Source: Pseudomonadota bacterium (lineage in GTDB: Bacteria; Desulfobacterota; Syntrophobacteria; Syntrophobacterales; Syntrophobacteraceae). From it: a stretch of 11,271 nt of DNA. Numbering within the stretch: position 1 is the stretch's first letter; each line of letters opens with the position of its first letter. The translations under genes were made by a program, and so were the position numbers. Below the pieces are notes generated by a model. It was not told where the DNA came from, did no database searches, and saw only the letters and a list, made by a program, of their open reading frames with translations. The stretch spans positions 1 to 11,271 of the forward strand of contig JAEZHY010000241.1 in assembly GCA_023416335.1 (NCBI GenBank). The letters run 5' to 3'. Positions 1 through 6,523 of this stretch are shown here, in pieces.

Positions 1-3
1 GTC

Positions 4-294
4 ATGGACTGCTTGAATTTGCCCGTATCCGGGATCAATTGTCCCCGTTGCGAATCGGAGGCAATCTACAGATTCGGAAGGGATCAACTGGGACGGCAGC
101 GATTTCGCTGTCTGATCTGCGACCGGCAGTTCGTCATCTTCAAGTCCAGGCACGAAATAAAAGAACATCCGGTTTGCAACAAATGCGGAAGCAAGATGCA
201 TCTCTACAGGCGTTACAGCGGAATGCTGCGGTTTAGATGTTCGGGATACCCAAGATGCAGGACATACATAAAAATCGAGGTGGAGGAAGAATGA
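4..294 (+). CDS. Small double zinc-ribbon protein (IS1 InsA-like ribbon plus topoisomerase-type ribbon)
   Basis: A 96-residue protein with two zinc-ribbon modules. The first has cysteine pairs at C13/C16 and C36/C39 with GRDQxGRQRFRC between them, the pattern of the N-terminal ribbon of IS1-type InsA and related DNA-binding ribbons. The second has C58/C61 and C79/C85 around a CSGYPRC sequence, like the C-terminal zinc fingers of bacterial topoisomerase I. All eight cysteines are present, so both sites should bind zinc. No catalytic transposase domain follows, so it is more likely a nucleic-acid-binding or regulatory protein than a transposase; its function is unknown. Its stop overlaps the next start (ATGA), so it is translationally coupled to the HMA2-like gene. 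Only three bases precede the ATG and that frame is open to the window edge, so the true start could lie upstream. Confidence 0.8.
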   Translation: MDCLNLPVSGINCPRCESEAIYRFGRDQLGRQRFRCLICDRQFVIFKSRHEIKEHPVCNKCGSKMHLYRRYSGMLRFRCSGYPRCRTYIKIEVEEE

Positions 295-674
295 GCTGCT
301 ATCTGCATCATATTCCAGGAAGGATCAGAGTCAAAACACCCGCTCTCAAGGGATTTTCCATTCAGCCTGATGAACTGGAAAAGAAACTCATGTCTCTGCC
401 GGGAGTCCTTTCCGCAACCGTCAATACCCTCACAGGCAGCGTTCTCGTGAACTACGACGAGAGGACCATGAATGCGGGGAAGATCGTCGACCTGGTGGGC
501 AGTGAATGCGGCGTGGATTTTTCGACCGCCGCCCACATTGACAAGTACCTGGATGAGAAGTTGTCCCACACCGGCGAGCAGATTGGAGTCAGGTTAGGCA
601 AAGCAGTCCTCGGGATGGTGATCGGTCAGGTATTTGAGGGATCTCCCCTGGCCCTCCTCGCGGCTGTAATATGA
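291..674 (+). CDS. Small HMA2-like domain protein with C-terminal hydrophobic segment
   Basis: A 127-residue protein. The start at 291 is chosen over an in-frame ATG at 237 because it has a GGAGG at 282-286, overlaps the upstream stop as ATGA, and places the domain at the N-terminus. Residues 4-75 show the HMA2 pattern: HHIPGRIRVK at the first strand, a helix ending in LPGV, then TVNTLTGSVLVNYD. This is a ferredoxin-like heavy-metal-associated fold, but the CxxC metal ligands of classical HMA domains are absent. Residues 102-127 are hydrophobic and probably membrane-associated. The family often accompanies P-type ATPases, and a large one lies 730 bp downstream. A role as an accessory or regulatory domain for that pump is inference; metal binding is not supported by visible ligands, apart from two histidines at H6/H7. 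Confidence 0.85.
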   Translation: MSCYLHHIPGRIRVKTPALKGFSIQPDELEKKLMSLPGVLSATVNTLTGSVLVNYDERTMNAGKIVDLVGSECGVDFSTAAHIDKYLDEKLSHTGEQIGVRLGKAVLGMVIGQVFEGSPLALLAAVI

Positions 675-731
675 TTTCAAAACACTGTCGGTAGTAACCG
701 CAGATACTCTGCCGAAGCCCCCTTTACACAA

Positions 732-770
732 GCTGCTGCCTCTCGGGCAGCGGCGCCGTCCCCCTTTTTT
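732..770 (+). terminator. Possible rho-independent terminator after the zinc-ribbon/HMA2 pair
   Basis: Bases 732-740 and 746-754 form a 9-bp GC-rich stem (one G-T pair) with a 5-base loop, followed by a run of six T at 765-770. The ten bases between stem and T-run are more than in a typical terminator, so the call is tentative. Its place between convergent genes fits termination of the + strand transcript. Confidence 0.45.
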
Positions 771-798
771 CCCCGGTACCAATTCCTGATATTGAAAT

Positions 799-1125
799 TC
801 ATTCTGTCCAAAGAGCGCTTAATGTTGTCTCCAGACTCGAAATTCGCTCGGGGGTCGCTTCATTTCCCGCCAAATCCTCCCAAAGCTTTGGACTGAGCCG
901 ATTGCTGTCATACTCGATAACGACGGAACCAACCACCGGGTTGACCCGGACTCCCAGGATACCCGTAAGATGTGCCCGAACTTTGTCAAAGTCGATCCTT
1001 CGGGCGATTGCGACCCCCGAGGGCAATACCCTTATCCTTATTCTTCCCGGGATATGATGCACGATGGTTGTGTGGGCAGTCAGGAGCACCAGGCTGCGGA
1101 TCGTCTCGGAAACGGAATCGGTCAT
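799..1125 (-). CDS. Small HMA2-like domain protein on the opposite strand
   Basis: A 108-residue protein read from the minus strand, with a purine-rich GAGGAG ribosome binding site about 10 bases before the ATG. Residues 20-74 carry the HMA2 signature: VHHIPGRIRIRVLP, a helix ending in GILGVR, then VNPVVGSVVIEYDS. It aligns strand for strand with the protein at 291-674. No CxxC is present. Unlike that paralog it lacks a C-terminal membrane segment; the N-terminal SLVLLTAHTT stretch is only mildly hydrophobic. It converges on the upstream + strand pair and diverges from the ATPase operon, so it is transcribed on its own from the 1126-1406 region. A role as a soluble interaction partner or competitor of the ATPase's own HMA2 domain is plausible but inferred. 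Confidence 0.8.
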   Translation of the reverse strand: MTDSVSETIRSLVLLTAHTTIVHHIPGRIRIRVLPSGVAIARRIDFDKVRAHLTGILGVRVNPVVGSVVIEYDSNRLSPKLWEDLAGNEATPERISSLETTLSALWTE

Positions 1126-1406
1126 TTATACTCTCTCCTCTTCTGGAAAGCACATCTCTGAAACGACTTAACACCCGATGCTGAGACCCTCAGCTCATAC
1201 ATCAATAATTATTCTCGCAAAAGCAAATTGGCCGTCTAGAGTAGGGAAAAAATGAAAGATATGAATGACAAACAATAAGGAATGACTAGAGTTAAAAGCT
1301 TGCCGGGCTTTACTTATTGCTCCGCATCTCATGATATGGGAGATCGATTGAGCCGTCGCTCTCGTTTGTCTCTTGATGTCTTGCCTCCGTTTTCAGAACT
1401 TGCAGA
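1126..1406. promoter_or_regulatory. Divergent intergenic region between HMA2 gene and ATPase operon
   Basis: This 281-bp stretch separates divergently transcribed genes and must hold both promoters. It is more AT-rich than the flanking genes and contains a perfect 10-bp AT palindrome (AATAATTATT, 1204-1213) that could be an operator. I cannot assign convincing -35/-10 pairs on either strand. A 45-codon open frame (1282-1419) lies inside it and is discussed under findings. Confidence 0.4.
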
Positions 1407-4400
1407 GTGGACCAGGTGATCGAATTAGTACACGCATTGGTACATGGAAGGGCCAGATATAAGGTCGGGGAACTTTACCGTTCCAGGCTCTGGCAAGAAA
1501 GTCTCGAACTGAAACTCCGGGAGCAGGAGCCCATCGAGGACGCTTCGGCTTCCTTTCTCACCGGGAACGTTCTTATTCGCTACAACTCGGGCAACACGGC
1601 GGAATCGATAGCCCGACTGCTGGAGCAGGTCGTTTCCCAGCTCCGCAACGAGCTGGCCATGCCAGCGCTTGAGCAAAGTCACCCGCCCCTCCGGAAGGAA
1701 ATAAAAAAGACACTCAAAACGGATGCCTCCGAATCACGCGCGCGCGCAAAAAGCCGGAAACTCGCATCCACTAACGAACCACAGTCCGAAAGAGAATGGC
1801 ATTGCTTCACATCCGGCGATGTCTTGACAGGTTTGTGCGTATCGGCCGAACAGGGACTCTCCGATAACGAAGTCCGGGAAAACTCCAGGAAATACGGCCT
1901 GAACATCCTGCCCGAATCCGAGCCGCGTTCCGGGCTGAGCATGTTTCTCGAGCAGTTTCAGTCGCTTCCGGTAGCACTCCTGAGCGCGGCCGCCGCCATT
2001 TCTGTCCTTACCGGCGGAGCAGCGGACGCACTGGTCATAATGGGTGTAGTCGGCATTAACGCCTGTATCGGGTATGTCACCGAGAGCCAGGCGGAGAGAA
2101 CGATCGAATCCCTCAAGCGTATCGTTCACCCGACCGCCCTGGTGGTGAGAGGCGGCCGACAGGTTCCGATCGACATCGAAGAGATTGTCCCCGGGGATGT
2201 CCTGGTCCTGCGCCCGGGGGTCTACGTGCCTGCGGATGGCAGGCTGATCGAGGCCGAGCATTTGAGCGTCGATGAATCCGCTCTGACCGGCGAGAGCCTT
2301 CCCGTTGTAAAAAGCGTCCACGCACTCGCGGCATCGGACATTCCCATGGCGGATAGAAAAAACATGGTCTACACGGGCACCTTGGTGACAGGGGGGCAGG
2401 GACTGGCCGTGGCTGTTGCAACGGGGCGTTTTACAGAGCTTGGCCGGCTTCAGATCATGGTCGGAGAGGCAGAAGCGCCCGAGACCCCGATGGAAAAGGA
2501 ATTGAGGCAGATCGGAAACCAATTGGTGCTGATCAGCGGGGCAATTTGCGGGGCTGTGTTTCTGGTCGGACTGCTTCGAGGTTTCGGGTTTATTCAGGGT
2601 TTCAAGACCTCGATAGCGCTTGCCGTCGCCGCGGTCCCGGAAGGTTTGCCGGCAGTCGCGACAACCACCCTTGCCCTGGGTATCCGGAACATGAAAAAGC
2701 GCAACGTCCTGATCCGGAAGCTCGACGCCGTGGAGACCCTGGGTTCCGTCCAGACAATATGTTTCGACAAGACCGGGACGGTCACCCAGAACAGAATGAA
2801 AGTCAAACGGATCTGGGTGGACGACCGGACACTGGATTTCGAAAATGGAGGGTTTCCGGTCGATTGCGATATCGTCCCGGACACATGCGAATCGCTGAAA
2901 AGACTGCTCCAGGTCAGCGTCCTGTGCAATGAATCGGAGATCATCAGAGAAGGTGCCGACTACGTACTCCACGGCACATCGACCGAAAAAGCCCTGGTAC
3001 AGATGGCAATCGATATTGGACTGGATGCCGTCGGGCTGAGAAAGACCTACAAAATCCTGAAGATAAATCACCGCTCCGAGGACCGGCATTTCATGGCTTC
3101 ACTGCATGAGGGACTGGGGGATGAGCGATTATTATGCCTCAAAGGCAGCCCCATTGAAGTACTCGAAATGTGCGGGTGGTACATCCGTAATAACGAGCGG
3201 GTCCGGCTCGACGACGAAATCCGGCAGGCCGTCGAGGCGGAAAACGAATATATGGCGGGCGAGGCGCTTAGAGTCCTTGGTTTTGCCTGCATTGCGGACC
3301 CGGACGATTCGGCCTTCGAGAGCCTCGGGGAGCTGACCTGGCTCGGTCTCGTCGGGATGTCCGATCCCATCAGGCCGGGTGTCAAAGACCTGATCCCGCT
3401 GTTCCATGAAGCGGGAATCGACACGGTAATGATAACCGGAGACCAGAGCAGCACGGCTTATTCCATCGGCAAGGAACTCGGATTGAGTCAAGGCCGTCCA
3501 TTGGAGATACTCGACTCCACGGCACTTGCAGCCCTGGATCCCGAGGCGTTGAAGGCACTTTCTCAGCAGGTACACGTTTTCGCACGCGTCAGCCCGGCCC
3601 ATAAGCTCAAGATCGTGCAGGCGCTCCAGAAAGCAGGCCGCGTAGTAGCGATGACCGGGGACGGGATAAACGACGGACCCGCGCTCAAGGCCGCCGATAT
3701 CGGAGTAGCGCTCGGAGCGTCCGGGACGGACGTCGCGCGGGAAGTCTCGGACGTCATCCTGGAAAAGGACGACCTCGAGATCATGATACAGGCCGTCGGA
3801 CACGGGCGCACTATCTACAGCAACATCAGGAAGGCCCTTCGCTTCCTGCTGGCCACCAATTTCAGCGAAATCATGGTGATGTTCGGAGCGGGCGCGCTCG
3901 GCGTCGGCTTTCCCCTCTCGGCCAGGCAACTGCTCTGGATCAACCTTATCTCGGACATCTTCCCGGGTTTGGCGCTCGCAATGGAGTCGCCGGAATCCGA
4001 CGTCCTGAAAAAACCTCCCCGCGACCCCGGACAGCCGATCATCGACAAGAGCGACTTCAGGAATATCTCCATTGAAGCAGCGGTGATGACCGATGGGGCC
4101 ATGCTCTCCTACGCCTACGGCATGGCCAGGTTCGGCGCCGGGGCTCAGGCCGGGACCCTGGCTTTTCAGACTTTGACCCTGACCCAGCTTCTGCATGCAA
4201 TAAGCTGCCGCTCGGAAAAGCATAGCCTCTTCAGCCGGGAAAAGCTGCCGCCCAACAAGTATTTGACTTATGCCCTGGGCGGATCTCTGGCCATCCAACT
4301 CATGACCATGTTCGTCCCCGGGCTCAGGGCACTGCTGGGACTCACTCCCGTCGGACTTGCCGACACCGTAGTGATAGGGGCCACTTCAATTGTTCCCCTC

Positions 4401-4448
4401 CTCGTAAATGAAATGAGAAAGAACATTTCAAAGGATAGCCGTTCATGA
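1407..4448 (+). CDS. P-type cation-transporting ATPase, P2-type core with N-terminal HMA2-like domain
   Basis: A 1013-residue inner-membrane ATP-driven cation pump. Residues 6-75 are a degenerate HMA2-like domain (HALVHGRARYKV, later TGNVLIRYNS) without CxxC, followed by a charged linker at about 95-135. The P-type core is complete: TGES at 294-297 (actuator), DKTGT with phosphorylated D454, KGS at 579-581 (nucleotide binding) and TGDGIND at 750-756. M4 contains PEGLP (E412), M5 has N818 and E821, and M6 has N846 and D850 in NLISD. These match the Ca2+ ligands of SERCA-type P2A pumps, not the CPC of P1B metal pumps, so a Ca2+-like divalent ion is likelier than copper or zinc. Four further membrane segments close the protein. 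The start is uncertain: GTG 1407 has a weak upstream site and GTG 1416 is an alternative; an in-frame stop at 1374 limits extension. The stop overlaps the MetK-like start (ATGA). Confidence 0.93.
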   Translation: MDQVIELVHALVHGRARYKVGELYRSRLWQESLELKLREQEPIEDASASFLTGNVLIRYNSGNTAESIARLLEQVVSQLRNELAMPALEQSHPPLRKEIKKTLKTDASESRARAKSRKLASTNEPQSEREWHCFTSGDVLTGLCVSAEQGLSDNEVRENSRKYGLNILPESEPRSGLSMFLEQFQSLPVALLSAAAAISVLTGGAADALVIMGVVGINACIGYVTESQAERTIESLKRIVHPTALVVRGGRQVPIDIEEIVPGDVLVLRPGVYVPADGRLIEAEHLSVDESALTGESLPVVKSVHALAASDIPMADRKNMVYTGTLVTGGQGLAVAVATGRFTELGRLQIMVGEAEAPETPMEKELRQIGNQLVLISGAICGAVFLVGLLRGFGFIQGFKTSIALAVAAVPEGLPAVATTTLALGIRNMKKRNVLIRKLDAVETLGSVQTICFDKTGTVTQNRMKVKRIWVDDRTLDFENGGFPVDCDIVPDTCESLKRLLQVSVLCNESEIIREGADYVLHGTSTEKALVQMAIDIGLDAVGLRKTYKILKINHRSEDRHFMASLHEGLGDERLLCLKGSPIEVLEMCGWYIRNNERVRLDDEIRQAVEAENEYMAGEALRVLGFACIADPDDSAFESLGELTWLGLVGMSDPIRPGVKDLIPLFHEAGIDTVMITGDQSSTAYSIGKELGLSQGRPLEILDSTALAALDPEALKALSQQVHVFARVSPAHKLKIVQALQKAGRVVAMTGDGINDGPALKAADIGVALGASGTDVAREVSDVILEKDDLEIMIQAVGHGRTIYSNIRKALRFLLATNFSEIMVMFGAGALGVGFPLSARQLLWINLISDIFPGLALAMESPESDVLKKPPRDPGQPIIDKSDFRNISIEAAVMTDGAMLSYAYGMARFGAGAQAGTLAFQTLTLTQLLHAISCRSEKHSLFSREKLPPNKYLTYALGGSLAIQLMTMFVPGLRALLGLTPVGLADTVVIGATSIVPLLVNEMRKNISKDSRS

Positions 4449-5107
4449 AGAAGAACTATGTTTTCTCTTCCGAATCGGTCACGGAAGGGCATCCGGATAA
4501 ACTCTGCGATCAGGTGAGCGACGCAATCGTAGACCAATTCCTCCAGAGGGACAGGTTCTCAAGGGTTATTGCCGAATGCGCGGTTTCCACCTCGATCGTC
4601 TTTATAGCCGCCCGATTCGCTTCCGATGCAAAAATCGACATCCCCGGCGTTGCCAGGCGTGTGATTGCCGAGATCGGCTACGACCGTCACCAATTCAACT
4701 CAAAGACCTGCAGCGTTTTGACCAGTCTCCAGGAATTGCCGGTCGACGAACTCTGCTGCTTTGACGAACGGAATTTATCCGAGAGGGAAATCGAAAACAT
4801 AACCGCCAGGAACCAGGTGACCGTTTTTGGGTTTGCCTGCAACCATACTCGCGACTTGATGCCGCTGCCCGTCTACCTGGCGCACAAACTGTCCAAACAG
4901 ATAAGCAATGTGAGGCGGTCAAGACTCATACCCTACCTGGCTCCCGAGGCAAAAACCGACGTGGGGGTCGAATACAGGAATCGGAGACCGCACCGAATTT
5001 TTAATATCACCATCACGGCAGGCCAGATGGAGCCGGGGACGCCTGCCCTGTCGAGACTGAGAGAGGAAATCCGCGAGTTGGTTTATCGGTCGGGTGTTTC
5101 AGGATGA
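4445..5107 (+). CDS. Methionine adenosyltransferase (MetK)-like protein, N-terminal part of a frameshifted gene
   Basis: A 220-residue frame starting at ATG 4445, four bases inside the ATPase stop, with AAGGA at 4431-4435. It aligns with the first two MetK domains: SSESVTEGHPDK with H16 and D18 (ATP/metal residues of MetK), AEIGYD, VFGFACNHTRDLMPLPV, and APEAKTDV with the conserved lysine. It is strongly diverged: the GDQG loop of MetK is RNQV (122-125), so its aspartate is asparagine; the metal-binding glutamate in the GGEITT region is an arginine. MetK uses ATP and methionine to make S-adenosylmethionine; with these changes that activity is doubtful. The homology stops at about residue 212, and the rest of the family continues in another frame from 5094, so this is a fragment of one gene. 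It is probably a paralog rather than the housekeeping metK. Confidence 0.8.
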   Translation: MKKNYVFSSESVTEGHPDKLCDQVSDAIVDQFLQRDRFSRVIAECAVSTSIVFIAARFASDAKIDIPGVARRVIAEIGYDRHQFNSKTCSVLTSLQELPVDELCCFDERNLSEREIENITARNQVTVFGFACNHTRDLMPLPVYLAHKLSKQISNVRRSRLIPYLAPEAKTDVGVEYRNRRPHRIFNITITAGQMEPGTPALSRLREEIRELVYRSGVSG

Positions 5108-5675
5108 ACCGATTAAGCCGGACCGGGAGACTGAGATTTCCATTAACCCCGAGGGAGTCTTCCATCCCGGAGGCCCGACTGTGCACTCGGGACTTACCGG
5201 GCGAAAAACCGGCATCGACACTTACGGGGAATACTCGCGGCACAGCGGCGCCGCACTCAGCGGGAAAGATCCCCTGCGCATCGACAGGATCGGCGCATAT
5301 GCAGCCAGGTATGCGGCAAAAAATGTCGTTGCCGCCAGCCTTGCCGAAGAATGCGAGGTTCAGTTGAGCTACGCAATTTCCCGATCTCGCCCCATCAGCA
5401 TTCAAGTTCAGACCTTCGGAACCGGGAAGATCGTCGACAACAAAATCGCAGCCCTGATCGAGAAGAATTTCGAATTCCGGCTTGCCGGCATAATCAGGCA
5501 GTTCAACCTGAGGGAGTTGCCTTCTTCGCAGAAGGGGGGGTTCTATCGCAAGCTCGCCGCCTACGGCCATATGGGAAGAACCGAAATCGAAGCTCCCTGG
5601 GAACTCCTGAACAGGGCGGAAATGCTGCATGATCTTTCAGGGTTGCGAAAGCACACTGCACAACCCGTCGCATGA
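5094..5675 (+). CDS. MetK-like protein, C-terminal part of the same frameshifted gene
   Basis: A 193-residue frame, shifted by one base relative to 4445-5107 and overlapping its end by 14 bases. It matches the central and C-terminal MetK domains: INPEGVFHPGGP, SGLTGRK (K38), SGKDPLRIDR with K58 and D64, AYAARYAAKNVVAASLAEECEVQLSYAI, then AAYGHMGR. The family's GDCG before LTGRK is VHSG, replacing its aspartate with H31, and the lysine after SGKDP is R62. The two pieces together approximate a full-length MetK of about 385-400 residues. GTG 5094 has no clear ribosome binding site, so independent translation is unlikely. Removing one G at 5092-5094 would fuse the frames. The event is a real frameshift, a sequencing error or recoding; no internal stop or other decay is seen. 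Confidence 0.75.
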   Translation: MFQDEPIKPDRETEISINPEGVFHPGGPTVHSGLTGRKTGIDTYGEYSRHSGAALSGKDPLRIDRIGAYAARYAAKNVVAASLAEECEVQLSYAISRSRPISIQVQTFGTGKIVDNKIAALIEKNFEFRLAGIIRQFNLRELPSSQKGGFYRKLAAYGHMGRTEIEAPWELLNRAEMLHDLSGLRKHTAQPVA

Positions 5676-5743
5676 TCCAACATGCCGGTTGCAGGTTGTC
5701 CCTGCCCGTGCACGAGACATAGAGGAAAGAAGGAGGAGGAGAT

Positions 5744-6019
5744 ATGGCGCTTTTCGATAATGGAATAAAGATGGGAACCGGGATCGCTATTGGAATCGGC
5801 GCGCTCATACTGGCTCCGGCGGTCATTCCTGCTGTTGCAGCGGCTGTCAGGCCGATAGTCAGGGCTTCCATAAAGGGAGGACTCATCCTGGTGGAGCGAA
5901 CCAGGGAACTGGTCGCAGAAGCATCGGAAGCGGTCGCGGACATGAAGGCCGAGGCCAAAGCGGAGCTGGCTGACGAGCGGAGCGGAAATGTCTCGCTGGT
6001 GGCAGTCGAGGAGGTATAG
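5744..6019 (+). CDS. DUF5132-like small membrane protein
   Basis: A 91-residue protein with a very strong ribosome binding site (AAGGAGGAG) eight bases or so before ATG 5744. Residues 7-35 form a glycine/alanine-rich membrane segment (GTGIAIGIGALILAPAVIPAVAAAV). Residues 41-78 form a charged, Ala/Glu-rich amphipathic helix (VERTRELVAEASEAVADMK). This is the layout of DUF5132 proteins, often encoded beside HMA2 proteins and P-type ATPases. The function is not established. The order membrane segment then charged helix resembles mycobacterial PacL (DUF1490) proteins, which scaffold zinc-efflux ATPases; the histidine/aspartate metal-binding tail of PacL is missing here. Its stop shares one base with the next GTG, so the two proteins are probably made together. 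Confidence 0.8.
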   Translation: MALFDNGIKMGTGIAIGIGALILAPAVIPAVAAAVRPIVRASIKGGLILVERTRELVAEASEAVADMKAEAKAELADERSGNVSLVAVEEV

Positions 6020-6477
6020 TGGCGACCCCGGCAAGGCTATTGAGCAGAGCACCGGGAAGGCTGAGGTTCAGGATTCCTTCAAAGAAGGGTGACTCTCCTT
6101 ACTTTGGCGCACTGGAAACGGAGTGCGCAAAGCTGTCCGGTCTGAAAAGCGTGGAGGTAAACCCATCCACAGCAAGCCTGCTACTGTTTTTCGACCCGGC
6201 TTTGGGACTCTCTTCCGGTGCAATTGCCGACGACCTCGATCTCGAGTTGGCACCGAGCGATCGCATGCCGCTTGAAAAAAGGGTATCCAGACAGGTTGGC
6301 CTGGTAGATTCGACTTTGAAGCGCCTGACCGGAGGCGAACTCGATCTCGGAGGAATTGCCTTTCTCGGATGCCTTGCCGCAGGGGTTTACCAGGTCGGCA
6401 TCGGAAACGTGGCAATGCCTGCATGGTTCGTTGCCTTCTGGTATGCGATGAACCTGGCATCGGGGAAACAGTCATAA
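6019..6477 (+). CDS. HMA2-like domain protein with membrane anchor
   Basis: A 152-residue protein starting at GTG 6019, which shares a base with the TAG of the DUF5132 gene; GAGGAGG at 6008-6014 supports this start. Residues 6-60 are HMA2-like: LLSRAPGRLRFRIP, a helix ending LSGLKSV, then EVNPSTASLLLFFD. The usual GSV turn is altered to ASL, and CxxC is absent. A linker at about 75-107 leads to hydrophobic residues 110-147, enough for one or two membrane helices with the domain on the cytoplasmic side. It is the fourth HMA2-like domain in the window, counting the ATPase N-terminus. A position in the ATPase operon and a membrane anchor suggest it sits next to the pump, but this is inference. 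Confidence 0.82.
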   Translation: MATPARLLSRAPGRLRFRIPSKKGDSPYFGALETECAKLSGLKSVEVNPSTASLLLFFDPALGLSSGAIADDLDLELAPSDRMPLEKRVSRQVGLVDSTLKRLTGGELDLGGIAFLGCLAAGVYQVGIGNVAMPAWFVAFWYAMNLASGKQS

Positions 6478-6523
6478 AGAACTTGGAACAACAACGTGCA
6501 ACAAACATCAGGAGGAATAACGA

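Noticed and set aside
4..294. IS1-family transposase remnant
   Set aside because: Only the zinc ribbon resembles InsA; no DDE domain, inverted repeats or target duplication are seen, and the gene is coupled to an HMA2 gene.
1252..1278. Eight-codon leader peptide after a GGGA-like site
   Set aside because: Too short, no attenuator structure or repeated regulatory codons, and easily a chance frame in AT-rich spacer.
1305..1320. Sigma-54 (-24/-12) promoter before the ATPase
   Set aside because: GG and GC elements are present but the spacing is one base too long and the flanking consensus is poor.
1734..4298. Long open frames on the minus strand inside the ATPase gene (about 451 and 388 codons)
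   Set aside because: They lie wholly antisense to a gene with complete P-type motifs, have no recognisable domains and arise from the high GC codon use of the + strand gene.
5676..5743. Terminator or separate promoter between the MetK-like and DUF5132 genes
   Set aside because: Only a 5-bp GCAGG/CCTGC stem without a T-run and no clear -10 is seen, so I treat the genes as one operon.
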